This document shows, one piece after another, positions 25,259 to 35,307 of a DNA stretch of 64,000 nt; the stretch's first letter is position 1; every line of letters begins with the position of its first letter. A model generated the notes under the pieces. It was given only the letters and a program-made list of their open reading frames with translations, was not told the origin of the DNA and did not search any database. Position numbers and translations under genes: made by a program. Origin of the DNA: Paenibacillus camelliae (GTDB taxonomy: Bacteria > Bacillota > Bacilli > Paenibacillales > Paenibacillaceae); assembly GCF_023715345.1 (NCBI RefSeq), contig NZ_JAMBNY010000008.1, forward strand, positions 1 to 64,000. The letters run 5' to 3'.

Positions 25259-25295
25259 AAGCAGCTCTGGCACCAATGCTCGAGCTGCTTTTTTT
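25259..25295 (+). terminator. Terminator after doxX2
   Basis: AAGCAGCTC (25259-25267) pairs with GAGCTGCTT (25282-25290), followed by a T run. Confidence 0.8.
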
Positions 25296-25369
25296 ACAGA
25301 TAAGGTATGGAAACTGAGCTTGAAAAACGGTAAGCTGTTATTAAATAATGGAAAGGGGCTATTGTACAT

Positions 25370-25678
25370 ATGGCACTTAGAGAATGTATCTTTCACTTCA
25401 AATTTATCGATGGTCCTGAGACGAAAATGCTTCGTGCTCTTATCTTTTTACCGGACGATCGTCAGCCAAGTATTAAAGACTTTATCGCTGCTTTTGCTCA
25501 GCTTGGCTATAATGTTCAGTTAATCGATGAACGGGATTTGATCTTCGCACCAACGAACAGTAAAGAAACCTATAAGCTAGATATTACAAAGATCGAGATG
25601 AAGGGTGGCGACGAGCTGCCACAGCATGACGGCGAGCTTCGTTCTATTATTGAGCATTTGCGCGGGGGCAAGTGGTAG
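25370..25678 (+). CDS. Conserved hypothetical protein (102 aa)
   Basis: A 102-residue soluble protein beginning MALRECIFHFKFIDGPE, with an alternating strand/helix pattern (MLRALIFLPDD...IAAFAQLGYNVQLIDERDLIFAP) and a charged C-terminus ending GGKW. AAAGGGG lies 11 bases before the ATG. It stands alone between two terminators. I do not recognise the family; the compact alpha/beta composition and good ribosome binding site argue for a real gene. Confidence 0.6.
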   Translation: MALRECIFHFKFIDGPETKMLRALIFLPDDRQPSIKDFIAAFAQLGYNVQLIDERDLIFAPTNSKETYKLDITKIEMKGGDELPQHDGELRSIIEHLRGGKW

Positions 25679-25699
25679 AAGGCAATAGTTACTTTAACA

Positions 25700-25731
25700 A
25701 AGCATCTAGTCTGTTGACTAGATGCTTCTTT
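25700..25731 (+). terminator. Terminator
   Basis: AAGCATCTAGTC (25700-25711) pairs perfectly with GACTAGATGCTT (25716-25727), then CTTTC. Confidence 0.8.
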
Positions 25732-25837
25732 CTGTTGATTTCGAATAAATATCATCCTATTTCTAAAACATTCTCTATCTCGCACCCACATAAGCCATGA
25801 TATAGTATTAGGATAGACTGAATGGAGGTATAGCATC

Positions 25838-27568
25838 ATGTATCATTCGCTCCTGAAACGGTATCGAAAAACAACATTTAAATATAGAACCGTAACGATC
25901 ATTATGCTCAGTGTTATTATACCGTTTACATGTTTAAGCCTCGCATCCTTTATTACGATAAACTCAATATTATCAAATAAAGTAGAAGGATCCATACAAA
26001 GTAATTTAAGACAAGAAATATTGAATCTTGAAAATAATTTGAATAACTTGAATCATATCTCGCAGCAAATGGCTTTTGGAGTGAATAACAATAAGCTATT
26101 AGAGCTACTGCACGTAGAAGAAGACCCATTCACGAGATCTCGCTATCGAAACGACTTAAAGAGTGACCTGAATGTATTAACGTTCTCTAATCCAAATGTT
26201 GGGTTAACCTTTTATTACTTTATGGATCGTTCGATGGTCGATTTTGAAAATTTCTCGGTCAGAGAAGACTTTAGTGTTGAAGCACTTCCACTAATGGAAA
26301 GCTATCCCGAGATCACATACTATGGTCCGCATCGAAGCTATAACCGATCCAATAATCATCTAGTGTTCAGTACCATGCGTAAGGTAAATGTCACGCATGA
26401 GGACGTATATGTGTACATAGAAACCGGATTTAATACAACAACTGCATTATTCGAGCCAGAAGATGAGATCAAGAAGTCGCGGCAAATGCTTATTCTAAAC
26501 AATGAGGGAAAAATCACCTATAGCCAGAATGAAGAGATTTTTCCCGTGAATAGCAGCTTTCCCTTTATTAATGAAGAGACGAGCTCAGGAAAATTCGACA
26601 GATACATATGGCATCGTGAAGTAAGTAATCAAGGCTGGAGTATTGTGTCCATCTTCCCTAAAAACGAATTTAATCAAGAAAAAAACCAGTGGTTCATGCA
26701 GCTTATTATTCTTATTTTCGTGTTTGGCATTGCAGCAATCATTATCGGTACACTACTATCAAGAATGGTGTACAGACCACTTGAAAAATTCAACACGGAA
26801 TTGAAATCTCTAGTTAATTCTAATGTAAAAGATAATACTGATATGATTCACATACCTGAATTCGATTACTTGCTATTCAAAACGAGAGAAATGAAGAAAA
26901 AAATATGGGAGCTTTACGGTGAAATCGAAGTAAAGGAGAAAAGAAGAGCTGATCTGGAAGTGGAGAAGCTGCTTTATCAAATTAATCCACACTTCCTTAT
27001 GAATACACTCGATACTGTTCATTGGATTGCAATGATGAATGGGCAAAAGGAAATAGACAAGCTTGTCCTTTCGCTTAATAAGCTGCTACAGTACAATTTG
27101 GGCAAGATGGGTGATGCAACAACGATTGGCGGGGAAATCGAAGCTTTAAAGGAATATATGCAGCTGCAACGCATTCGCTATAATTTTCAGTTCGACGTTG
27201 ATATTGATGTAGATGAGGATGCGATGTCACTTACAATTCCTCGATTTATACTGCAGCCGGTAGTAGAAAACGCTCTCTATCATGGGGTAAGTGATGATGG
27301 CTATATACATGTAAATATTTCGCTAGATAAGAGATTAGATATAACGATTCAAGACAATGGTACAGGCATGTCACAGGAACAAATGAATAAGCTGCTCCAT
27401 CAAGATACTGCAGATAGCAAGAAGGTTGGAATGGGTATCGGGATGAAATATGTGATTCGAATATTAGAAGCGAATTACGGGCAAGAAGCAACGTTCCACA
27501 TTAAAAGTGATGTGGGCAAAGGAACAATCGTTAAAATGAGTCTGCCAGTCAGTCGAGGAGAACGATAA
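25838..27568 (+). CDS. YesM-type sensor histidine kinase
   Basis: A 576-residue membrane kinase: transmembrane helix near residues 20-45, a large extracytoplasmic sensor domain, a second helix near 285-310 (LIILIFVFGIAAIIIGTLL), HAMP-like linker, then the His_kinase domain with INPHFLMNTLDTVHW and an HATPase domain (VVENALYHGV, DNGTGM, GMGIGMKYVI). GGAGG is located before the ATG. The response regulator gene follows after two bases. It very likely senses a sugar outside the cell and controls the downstream transporter and glucosidase genes. Confidence 0.9.
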   Translation: MYHSLLKRYRKTTFKYRTVTIIMLSVIIPFTCLSLASFITINSILSNKVEGSIQSNLRQEILNLENNLNNLNHISQQMAFGVNNNKLLELLHVEEDPFTRSRYRNDLKSDLNVLTFSNPNVGLTFYYFMDRSMVDFENFSVREDFSVEALPLMESYPEITYYGPHRSYNRSNNHLVFSTMRKVNVTHEDVYVYIETGFNTTTALFEPEDEIKKSRQMLILNNEGKITYSQNEEIFPVNSSFPFINEETSSGKFDRYIWHREVSNQGWSIVSIFPKNEFNQEKNQWFMQLIILIFVFGIAAIIIGTLLSRMVYRPLEKFNTELKSLVNSNVKDNTDMIHIPEFDYLLFKTREMKKKIWELYGEIEVKEKRRADLEVEKLLYQINPHFLMNTLDTVHWIAMMNGQKEIDKLVLSLNKLLQYNLGKMGDATTIGGEIEALKEYMQLQRIRYNFQFDVDIDVDEDAMSLTIPRFILQPVVENALYHGVSDDGYIHVNISLDKRLDITIQDNGTGMSQEQMNKLLHQDTADSKKVGMGIGMKYVIRILEANYGQEATFHIKSDVGKGTIVKMSLPVSRGER

Positions 27569-27570
27569 CT

Positions 27571-28935
27571 ATGATATCTGTATTAATTGTAGATGATGAA
27601 AAAATCGTTAGAAAGGGTCTCGCTAGCTTTATGCCATGGGAAGAGTTTGGCATGAAGGTCATTGGCGAGGCCAATAACGGTGAGAATGCACTTAAATTTT
27701 TGGAATCCAATACGGTAGACCTTATGTTTACAGATCTTGCAATGCCAGTAATGTCTGGCATTGAGCTAATGAGGATCATTACGACAACATATCCTCATAT
27801 ACAGATTGTCGTACTGACGCTGCATCAAGATTTTGATTATATTCAGGAAGCATTGCGCTTAGGGGCTATTGATTATATCGCAAAAACAGAGCTAGAAAAG
27901 GAGCAATTCGAGGATATATTAAGTCGAATAGCCTCATTGCTTGATATGAAGAAGATACGACAGCTTTCACAGCCGTCAATGGAAGATCAAGTGGCTTCAA
28001 GCATTTATGTAGCGTATCCGTTACACCCAAGCATTGAACTGGGTCAGGATGTACCAGGAGGGGCTGATGGGGGAGTAGAGGTTGAGGCAGGCGTATGGTA
28101 TTGGAGCTATTGTCCTGAACCTATAATAGAGTCGTTCGCATACTTTTGCATTGAAGGAATCCACGGCATGGAGCGTAAAGAGCTGCTTAGACTGATTCGC
28201 AATTATAATCGTAACGGTCTTTTTTACGATTATAATCCTGATGTTCCTTTGCAAACGATTTCAATAGAGGATTTGCATGAACGACTAGATTATGAAGTCG
28301 AAGTCGATATATCTGCTATTAAGCAAAGCTGGCTCGAATCAGACTGGATATTCGATGATAAGCTGTTCGAGAAGCGAATAGCAGAGCTTAGTGCGATTCA
28401 ATTGCCTGCCATTCGCTTAATGCGATTATTTTTCTCTCTTACTGATGAATGGAACCGAATGTATAACAACGTATTGGATGAAGAGCTCGTCATGGAGGAT
28501 CATTTCCTTACGTTTGTCCAATTCTCCCATTGGCTAAAGCTTACTAGACAGCAGCTTAGAGATTCTAGCGAGAAGCCACAATTCTCAATAGAAATACAAA
28601 GCAGCATTACAAGGGCAAAAACTTTAGCTCTGCAAAACTATAAAAACGCAGTGACCGCTGCAGAGATGGCTAAGCATGTCAATATGAGCTTGAGCTACTT
28701 TAGTCAGTGCTTTAAGCAAATTGTCGGCAAAACCTATACCGATTATATTAGAGATGTACGAATGGAGCATGCCAAAAACTATTTAGTGCATACGAGCAAA
28801 ACGATACAATGGATTGCTGAGGAAGTTGGCTATAACGATGAGAAATATTTTAGTCGATTATTTAAGGAATTTGTAGGTGTATTGCCTAGTGATTATAGAC
28901 TAGGTCATCGACCTGATCGATTGCGTAAAAAATGA
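27571..28935 (+). CDS. AraC-type response regulator (YesN-like)
   Basis: A 454-residue regulator with an N-terminal receiver (VDDEKIVRKGL, phospho-Asp in LMFTDLAMPVMSG, Lys in YIAKTE) and a C-terminal AraC DNA-binding domain with two helix-turn-helix units (VTAAEMAKHVNMSLSYFSQCFKQIVG and QWIAEEVGYNDEKYFSRLFKEFVG). The middle 150-350 region is the less conserved part seen in YesN proteins. It pairs with the YesM-type kinase and ends at a terminator, before the solute-binding protein gene. Confidence 0.9.
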   Translation: MISVLIVDDEKIVRKGLASFMPWEEFGMKVIGEANNGENALKFLESNTVDLMFTDLAMPVMSGIELMRIITTTYPHIQIVVLTLHQDFDYIQEALRLGAIDYIAKTELEKEQFEDILSRIASLLDMKKIRQLSQPSMEDQVASSIYVAYPLHPSIELGQDVPGGADGGVEVEAGVWYWSYCPEPIIESFAYFCIEGIHGMERKELLRLIRNYNRNGLFYDYNPDVPLQTISIEDLHERLDYEVEVDISAIKQSWLESDWIFDDKLFEKRIAELSAIQLPAIRLMRLFFSLTDEWNRMYNNVLDEELVMEDHFLTFVQFSHWLKLTRQQLRDSSEKPQFSIEIQSSITRAKTLALQNYKNAVTAAEMAKHVNMSLSYFSQCFKQIVGKTYTDYIRDVRMEHAKNYLVHTSKTIQWIAEEVGYNDEKYFSRLFKEFVGVLPSDYRLGHRPDRLRKK

Positions 28936-28942
28936 TTAAGGA

Positions 28943-28990
28943 GGAGCATGTTCGAAAATAGGGTAGACGATTTTCGTACATGCTCCTTTC
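28943..28990 (+). terminator. Terminator after the yesMN-like pair
   Basis: GGAGCATGTTCGAAAAT (28943-28959) pairs with ATTTTCGTACATGCTCC (28970-28986), one mismatch, then TTTC. Confidence 0.7.
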
Positions 28991-29107
28991 TTACATAACA
29001 TTATCCCCCTATTTAACACGTTTTCTCTAACGCAAAATAGGGCTTTGAGACATTAGAATAAAACATGTAAACAAACAAGCACAAGAAAAAAACTAGGGGG
29101 AATTGTA

Positions 29108-30796
29108 ATGAAAAAAGGCTTGAAAATTGTCGCATTGAGCCTGGTCGCAGCTTTGAGTGTTACTGCATGTTCAGGTAATACGAACAATGGTGCTAGCAAT
29201 GGTAACACTAGTCAAAAAGAAAGCGGAAGCGGGCAGACGGCTGTATCTACGGATACATTTGCTAAGTATGAGGAGCCTGTTGTTGTATCGATTGGTAGAT
29301 CCATCGATCCATCTTATACCTATGAAGGTAATGATACAGCAGAGAACAACTTGTATACACGTTGGTTATTAGATGCATACAACATCGAGATTAAACATGA
29401 ATGGGAAGCAGCAAGCTCAGACTACGGTCAAAAGGTTAGCTTAGCAATAGGAAGTAATGATTTGCCAGATGCAATGATCGTAGATGAATCACAGCTTAGA
29501 CAAATGGTGAAGGCAGATCAGCTAGCGGACTTAACAGAAGTGTACGAGCAGTACGGTTCAGAGCGTTTGAAGCAGATCTATGATTCCAATGAAGGTCTTT
29601 TAGAGGGTGTAACCTTTGATGGGAAGCTGTACGCATTACCTGAAACAACACTTCCGTCGGCACCACTAACATGGATTCGTAAGGACTGGCTAGATGAGCT
29701 TAGTCTGAATGAACCGAAAACGATTGCAGATCTAGAGGAAGTTGCTAAAGCATTTATAGATAATAAAATGGGCGGGGACAACACGATTGGTGTTGTAGGT
29801 ACGCAGCAGGGCGGCTCATTGTACTCAACCTTCCTATCTTCTAGTGATCATTTCTTAAACTTCTCTTCTGTATTTTTCGCTAAAGATGCATATCCTGGCA
29901 TTTGGGTAAAAGATGATGAAGGCAAAGCAGTGTATGGTTCTACAACAGAGGAAACGAAGGAAGCTTTAGCTGTATTAAGAGATTGGTATGCAAGTGGCGT
30001 ACTGGACAAAGAAGTTGGGATTAGAAAAAGTACACAGGAAGTAATCGCAAGTGGACAAACAGGTATTTTCTTTGGTCCATGGTGGTCAGCTTATAATATC
30101 ATGGATTCAATCAAGAACGACGACAAAGCGAACTGGAGACCTTATGCTATCCCTGTAAATGAGGAAGGCAAGTTTAATTCCAATCAAGCAACAGGCAGCA
30201 GCTTTATTGTTGTAAAGAAATCATATAAAAACCCTGAGGCAGTCATCAAGCTTCTTAATATCCATGTAAATGAGAAGGAAGAAAGCTATAAAACGGCTGT
30301 TGGTAAAGAGCTTACTTCTCAGGAAATTCCATTATTCCTTATTATGGGACACGGAGATCAGCTTAATTATGCTGTAAACACAACACAGAAGGTGCTTAGA
30401 GACGAGATTACGCTTGAAGAGGTAGATAAGCTGAACTATGGCTTCACATATGAAATCGCATCACACGTAAAAAATGTTAAGCTTGAGCCATTTGACAACT
30501 TCGATATTCAGTACTGGGATCAAGAATCTGATCCGGACTATTTCTCTCATCTTTATGCGCATTTGAACGGGGGCTCGACCTTCGTTAATGCAGATATCAA
30601 TTGGGTAAAAAGTCTTGTAACGTCTCAAACTAAGACGATGCAAACAAGATGGTCGAATCTGAAAAAGCTTGAGGATGAAACATTCCTTAAAATCATTATG
30701 GGCAGTGCACCGATCGAAGAATTCGATACCTTTGTAGAAAAATGGTATCAGCAGGGCGGAGATCAAATTACACAAGAAGTTAACGATTTACAGTAA
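29108..30796 (+). CDS. Sugar ABC transporter substrate-binding lipoprotein (LplA-type)
   Basis: A 562-residue extracellular solute-binding protein. The signal peptide ends in the lipobox VTAC near residue 21, so the mature protein is lipid-anchored; a Gly/Ser/Asn-rich linker follows. The length and the pattern (SNDLPDAMIVDESQLRQMVKADQLADLTE, and LPETTLPSAPLTWIRKDWLDEL) fit the large LplA-type binding proteins that work with LplB/LplC permeases. GGGGGAAT lies before the ATG. No ATPase gene is in the operon; in Bacillales a shared ATPase such as MsmX usually serves these systems. Substrate probably an oligosaccharide. Confidence 0.9.
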   Translation: MKKGLKIVALSLVAALSVTACSGNTNNGASNGNTSQKESGSGQTAVSTDTFAKYEEPVVVSIGRSIDPSYTYEGNDTAENNLYTRWLLDAYNIEIKHEWEAASSDYGQKVSLAIGSNDLPDAMIVDESQLRQMVKADQLADLTEVYEQYGSERLKQIYDSNEGLLEGVTFDGKLYALPETTLPSAPLTWIRKDWLDELSLNEPKTIADLEEVAKAFIDNKMGGDNTIGVVGTQQGGSLYSTFLSSSDHFLNFSSVFFAKDAYPGIWVKDDEGKAVYGSTTEETKEALAVLRDWYASGVLDKEVGIRKSTQEVIASGQTGIFFGPWWSAYNIMDSIKNDDKANWRPYAIPVNEEGKFNSNQATGSSFIVVKKSYKNPEAVIKLLNIHVNEKEESYKTAVGKELTSQEIPLFLIMGHGDQLNYAVNTTQKVLRDEITLEEVDKLNYGFTYEIASHVKNVKLEPFDNFDIQYWDQESDPDYFSHLYAHLNGGSTFVNADINWVKSLVTSQTKTMQTRWSNLKKLEDETFLKIIMGSAPIEEFDTFVEKWYQQGGDQITQEVNDLQ

Positions 30797-30805
30797 AGTG
30801 AAGAA

Positions 30806-30843
30806 TAATGTTAGACGAGCGCAATGTCGCTCGTCTAGCATTA
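30806..30843 (+). terminator. Intra-operon hairpin between binding protein and permease genes
   Basis: TAATGTTAGACGAGCG (30806-30821) pairs with CGCTCGTCTAGCATTA (30828-30843) with one mismatch. No T run follows, so it more likely stabilises or attenuates mRNA, giving more binding protein than permease. Confidence 0.6.
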
Positions 30844-30863
30844 TCCATTAAGGAGAAATAGAT

Positions 30864-31757
30864 ATGCAGAATCGTAGTGCTTACAAACATTACTACTTAA
30901 TGCTCCTGCCAGGTTTATTGTGGCTATGCTTTTTTAATTTACTACCGATGTATGGCATTGTCATGGCCTTCAAAGATTTTAATCCCGGACTCGGAATATT
31001 TCGTTCAGACTGGATAGGCTTTGAGCATTTCAAATATATGTTCGAGCTTGATGACAGTAAGCAGGTGTTTAAAAATACGATTATTATCGCAGTAATGAAG
31101 ATGATTGGTAACCTCATCGTACCGATGCTTTTTGCACTAATGCTCAATGAAGTGAAAAATCGTTTATTTACACGCTCGGTACAAACGATTGTATATTTAC
31201 CGCATTTCTTATCCTGGGTCATTATTGCCGGAATCCTGCTTGATATTTTCTCTTACACAGGACCAGTCAATCAACTACTCCAAACTTGGTTTGGAAAGGA
31301 CCCGATTTTATTTTTTGCTAATGCAGAGCTTTTCCCATGGTTAGTCGTAATCAGTGATGTATGGAAGGAATTTGGCTTCGGAGCCATAATCTATTTTGCG
31401 GCCCTTACATCGATAAATCCTGAAATGTACGAAGCAGCTGCTATTGATGGGGCATCCCAATGGAAACGATTAACAAGCATTACGTTACCTAGTATCTTAC
31501 CTGTTGCGATATTGCTAGGTACATTAAGTCTTGGAAATATTCTAAATGCTGGCTTCGATCAAATATTCAACCTATATAACCCATCGGTATATTCTACCGG
31601 AGATATTATTGATACGTGGGTTTATCGTGCTGGATTGATAGATATGCAATACGGTTTAGCGACCGCAGTAGGCTTGCTTAAATCAGTGGTCGGCCTTATC
31701 TTAATATCGATCTCATACACACTAGCATATCGTTTTGCGAACTATAGAATCTTTTAG
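30864..31757 (+). CDS. Sugar ABC transporter permease (LplB-type)
   Basis: A 297-residue permease with six predicted transmembrane helices. The EAA loop reads YEAAAIDGASQWKRLTSITLPSILP, the contact site for the ATPase. The N-terminal YLMLLPGLLWLCFFNLLPMYGIVMAFKDF is typical of LplB. AAGGAGA precedes the ATG. It forms the membrane pore with the next gene product. Confidence 0.9.
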   Translation: MQNRSAYKHYYLMLLPGLLWLCFFNLLPMYGIVMAFKDFNPGLGIFRSDWIGFEHFKYMFELDDSKQVFKNTIIIAVMKMIGNLIVPMLFALMLNEVKNRLFTRSVQTIVYLPHFLSWVIIAGILLDIFSYTGPVNQLLQTWFGKDPILFFANAELFPWLVVISDVWKEFGFGAIIYFAALTSINPEMYEAAAIDGASQWKRLTSITLPSILPVAILLGTLSLGNILNAGFDQIFNLYNPSVYSTGDIIDTWVYRAGLIDMQYGLATAVGLLKSVVGLILISISYTLAYRFANYRIF

Positions 31758-31773
31758 CAGAGGATGAACGAAG

Positions 31774-32658
31774 ATGATAGAAGAACGCTCTCTTATATCC
31801 AAGTTTTACAATGGATTTAATGTGATTTTAATTATTGCGATCACATTATTATGTATTCTGCCAGTTTGGTATACATTGGTGGTCTCTCTGAGCGATCGAG
31901 CAGCTGTAGCAGCAGGGAATGTATTTCTGTTTCCAAAAGGATTTACGTTTTCTTCCTATGAAACAATTATTAGCGATAGCCAGTTTCTACGATCGTTTTT
32001 AATTTCTGTTCAGCGCGTGATCTATGGAACGATCATCACCTTTATCGTCGTATTGCTTATGGCATATCCTCTCTCGAAAACAAGTAAAGAATTCAAGCAT
32101 CGTAATATTATTATGTGGTTGCTTATCTTCTGTATGTTGTTTAATGGCGGAATTGTACCTTGGTTTATGACGATGAAGTCGCTAGGACTGATTAACTCCA
32201 TATGGGGATTAGTTCTTGGTGGTGGCTTACCTGTATTTAATGTCATCTTGGTTATGAATTTCTTCCGGAACCTACCCAAGGAAATGGAGGAATCGGCATT
32301 AATCGATGGAGCGGGTCCATGGCGTATTCTTTTCGGAATATTTTTACCGTTATCAACACCAGTTATCGCAACGATATTAGTGTTCACGATTGTCGGTCAT
32401 TGGAATGAGTTTTTCCAAGCACTTATGATCATGACGAAAAATGAAAACTATCCACTGCAATCCTACATTAGACAGGTTACCGTAACACTGGATCCTTCAA
32501 AGGTAGATGCTGAAACGGCGAAACGGTTAACGAGCCTATCTAATCAGACATTAAATGCAGCTAAAATCTTTATCTCTATGCTGCCACTGCTAGTTATTTA
32601 TCCATTTTTTCAAAAGTATTTTGTTAAGGGGATTACGCTTGGTTCAGTAAAAGGATAA
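31774..32658 (+). CDS. Sugar ABC transporter permease (LplC/YtcP-type)
   Basis: A 294-residue permease with six transmembrane helices. The EAA loop is MEESALIDGAGPWRILFGIFLPLSTPV, and the C-terminus reads FFQKYFVKGITLGSVKG, characteristic of LplC/YtcP. It follows the first permease after 16 bases and precedes the GH31 gene by 17 bases, one operon. Confidence 0.9.
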   Translation: MIEERSLISKFYNGFNVILIIAITLLCILPVWYTLVVSLSDRAAVAAGNVFLFPKGFTFSSYETIISDSQFLRSFLISVQRVIYGTIITFIVVLLMAYPLSKTSKEFKHRNIIMWLLIFCMLFNGGIVPWFMTMKSLGLINSIWGLVLGGGLPVFNVILVMNFFRNLPKEMEESALIDGAGPWRILFGIFLPLSTPVIATILVFTIVGHWNEFFQALMIMTKNENYPLQSYIRQVTVTLDPSKVDAETAKRLTSLSNQTLNAAKIFISMLPLLVIYPFFQKYFVKGITLGSVKG

Positions 32659-32675
32659 TAAGTTGAAGGAGAATC

Positions 32676-35105
32676 ATGATGAAAACAAGTGAAAATATAC
32701 ACCCAGATAAACAGCAAGGGCTGGATATCGAAGAGAAGCTATGGACACCTGGAGCTATAACTGCTGCAAAAGCATTAGAGGAAGGTGGCTATCTGTTTGA
32801 AACAGAGAGGGCAGCCATTCTGCTGCAGCCTGTAACAGAGCAGATCATTCGCGTAAAGCTAATGACTGACCAAGAGTTAAGCTATAAAACTACGATTGCA
32901 GTACAGCAAGATGTGTTTTGCAGCGTAGAAGGCGAATTAGTAGAAACGGAGGAGGCTTATCACGTAAAGCTTCCAGCTGCAAGTGCTGTAATTCATAAGC
33001 ACAATGCTTGCATCGATCTATATAATCAAGATGGTGAGCTCGTATCTAGCGATGTAGGGCTATATTCTTCGGCAAGAGGCAAATATGGCTGCAGAAAACA
33101 GAACGAGAAGGATTCGCATATTTACGGTTTAGGAGAGAAAACAAGCTTTTTGGATAAAGCAGGAGAGAAATATGATATGTGGAATTCAGATGTTTTTGAT
33201 CCACATGTCCCTGAAATCGAATGCTTGTATGTATCTATTCCTTTTTTCATTCATTTTAACTATGATAAAGCGCCATATGGTATTTTCCTTGATAATCCAG
33301 GGAGAACGTCCTTTGACTTTAGATCATCGGAAGAATCCTATAGCTTTGAGGTGCAATCAGGAGAACTAGATTATTATTTCATTCTTGGTAATACGGTAAA
33401 GGACATCGTTTCCCGCTATAGCTCACTGACTGGACGTATGGATCTGCCACCAGCTTGGGCGATCGGTTATCATCAATCAAGATACAGCTATATGAGTCAG
33501 GATGAGGTAATCGCACTAGCTCATACCTTTAAGGAAAAGCAAATACCTGTTGATGCGATTCATTTAGATATTCATTATATGGATGAATACAGAGTATTTA
33601 CATTTGATCCGATCCGTTTTCCACATCCGCGTAAGATGATTGAGGAATTAAACGAATTAGGTATTCGTATTGTAACAATTGTTGATCCGGGAGTTAAAAA
33701 GGACCCTGATTATAAACAATATCAAGCTGGGATATTGAATGATTATTTCTGTAAAAAGCTTGAAGGCGATCTGTTTTTTGGAGATGTATGGCCTGGAACA
33801 AGCGCATTTCCGGATTTTACAGAAGAAGAGATTCGTCAATGGTGGGGAGAGCAGCATCAATATTATACAGAGCTTGGAATCCACGGCATATGGAATGATA
33901 TGAATGAACCAGCTGTGTTTAATACAACGAAAACGATGGATCTTGATGTTGTCCATCGTAATGACGGTGATCCTAAAACACATGGGGAATTGCATAATTT
34001 GTACGGCATGCTTATGTCCATGGCAACTCAGCAAGGATTGAAGCAACAGCTGTCTGGCAGCCGACCATTTGTACTGACTCGTGCGGGCTACGCGGGAGTT
34101 CAAAAATATGCGGCCACTTGGACGGGAGATAATCGCAGCTTCTGGGAGCATCTAGCAATGTCTATTCCGATGGTTCTTAATCTAGGCTTATCCGGACAAC
34201 CGTTCGCAGGACCAGATATTGGTGGATTTGCTCATCATGCATCACCAGAGCTGCTAGCACGCTGGACGCAAGCTGGTGTATTCTTCCCTTATTGCCGTAA
34301 TCATAGCGTAATTGATTCGATTCGCCAGGAGCCATGGGCATTCGGTGAGGAGATTGAAGCGATCTGCCAAAGCTACATACGAATGCGATATCAGTTTTTA
34401 CCATATATCTACACAAAATTCTATGAGGCGCATAAAACGGGTCTACCGATCATGAGACCATTGCTCCTAGAGTATGCTGACGATCGCAACGTATATAATC
34501 TATGTGATCAATTTTTAGTAGGCACAGATTTGCTTGTTGCTCCTATCTTACGACCAAGCACAACAGCTCGTGCCGTATATCTTCCGGAAGGAGAATGGGT
34601 CGATTATTGGAGTGGTGAGCGCTATGAGGGCGGAAAAAATATATTAGCAGATGCGCCGCTTGATCGACTTCCACTATATATTAGAGCAGGTGCGGTCGTT
34701 CCAAATTTGATCAGCGATGCTTGGAAGCCGCAATTGAACGAAGAAGCAGCAATTAAACATATCGTATATGCCGCAACAAAAGGCAGTCAGATAAAAAGTC
34801 AATGGTATGAGGATGACGCGAATACGTATGACTATGAACAGGGGAGCTATAACCTGCTGCAATTTTCAACGAGCTTTGAACAAAAGTCGATGAGTATCGA
34901 TGTATCGTATGTGGCGAAGAACTTAACGAAGCAGCGTGAATCCATTAAAGTTGAAATCAAGGAGCTGCTCTTCACCCCAAGTCAGGTTATGGTGTACGAA
35001 CATGATGTAGCTGGAAAGTGTGAATGCAGCTATAATGCCGAGACTCGCTCGATAGAGCTCGTGTTACCCAATCATTTTGATCATGCACGTATCACTATTT
35101 CATAG
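32676..35105 (+). CDS. Glycoside hydrolase family 31 alpha-glucosidase
   Basis: An 809-residue GH31 enzyme. The catalytic nucleophile is the Asp in GIWNDMNEP (near residue 412), and the acid/base Asp is in TWTGDNRSFWEH (near 488). Other GH31 blocks are IHLDIHYMDEYRVFTFDPIRFP, GFAHHASPELLARWTQAGVFFPYCRNHS and the C-terminal beta domain. There is no signal peptide, so it acts in the cytoplasm on imported alpha-linked oligosaccharides. Two adjacent ATGs (32676, 32679) follow AAGGAGA. Last gene of the transporter operon; a terminator follows. Confidence 0.93.
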   Translation: MMKTSENIHPDKQQGLDIEEKLWTPGAITAAKALEEGGYLFETERAAILLQPVTEQIIRVKLMTDQELSYKTTIAVQQDVFCSVEGELVETEEAYHVKLPAASAVIHKHNACIDLYNQDGELVSSDVGLYSSARGKYGCRKQNEKDSHIYGLGEKTSFLDKAGEKYDMWNSDVFDPHVPEIECLYVSIPFFIHFNYDKAPYGIFLDNPGRTSFDFRSSEESYSFEVQSGELDYYFILGNTVKDIVSRYSSLTGRMDLPPAWAIGYHQSRYSYMSQDEVIALAHTFKEKQIPVDAIHLDIHYMDEYRVFTFDPIRFPHPRKMIEELNELGIRIVTIVDPGVKKDPDYKQYQAGILNDYFCKKLEGDLFFGDVWPGTSAFPDFTEEEIRQWWGEQHQYYTELGIHGIWNDMNEPAVFNTTKTMDLDVVHRNDGDPKTHGELHNLYGMLMSMATQQGLKQQLSGSRPFVLTRAGYAGVQKYAATWTGDNRSFWEHLAMSIPMVLNLGLSGQPFAGPDIGGFAHHASPELLARWTQAGVFFPYCRNHSVIDSIRQEPWAFGEEIEAICQSYIRMRYQFLPYIYTKFYEAHKTGLPIMRPLLLEYADDRNVYNLCDQFLVGTDLLVAPILRPSTTARAVYLPEGEWVDYWSGERYEGGKNILADAPLDRLPLYIRAGAVVPNLISDAWKPQLNEEAAIKHIVYAATKGSQIKSQWYEDDANTYDYEQGSYNLLQFSTSFEQKSMSIDVSYVAKNLTKQRESIKVEIKELLFTPSQVMVYEHDVAGKCECSYNAETRSIELVLPNHFDHARITIS

Positions 35106-35137
35106 AAATTAACTATAATTAAAAGCCCTTCAATACG

Positions 35138-35169
35138 GCCAGCTGCGGATCATCGCAGCTGGCTGTTTT
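35138..35169 (+). terminator. Terminator after the GH31 gene
   Basis: GCCAGCTGCG (35138-35147) pairs perfectly with CGCAGCTGGC (35154-35163), then TGTTTT. Confidence 0.83.
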
Positions 35170-35307
35170 GCATTGAACGAATAGCATTCATCAATTATTG
35201 ACGGTGTATGTTATATGATGAGTAATGCATGTTAAAATAAAGCGTAGTTCAGGTTGAACTATGTTTTTTCTTTTTACTGTGAATTGGATAGATAAGGGTG
35301 ATGATTA

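Noticed and set aside
33657..34151. 164-codon minus-strand ORF within the GH31 gene
   Set aside because: Antisense shadow; the GH31 catalytic motifs are on the plus strand in this region.
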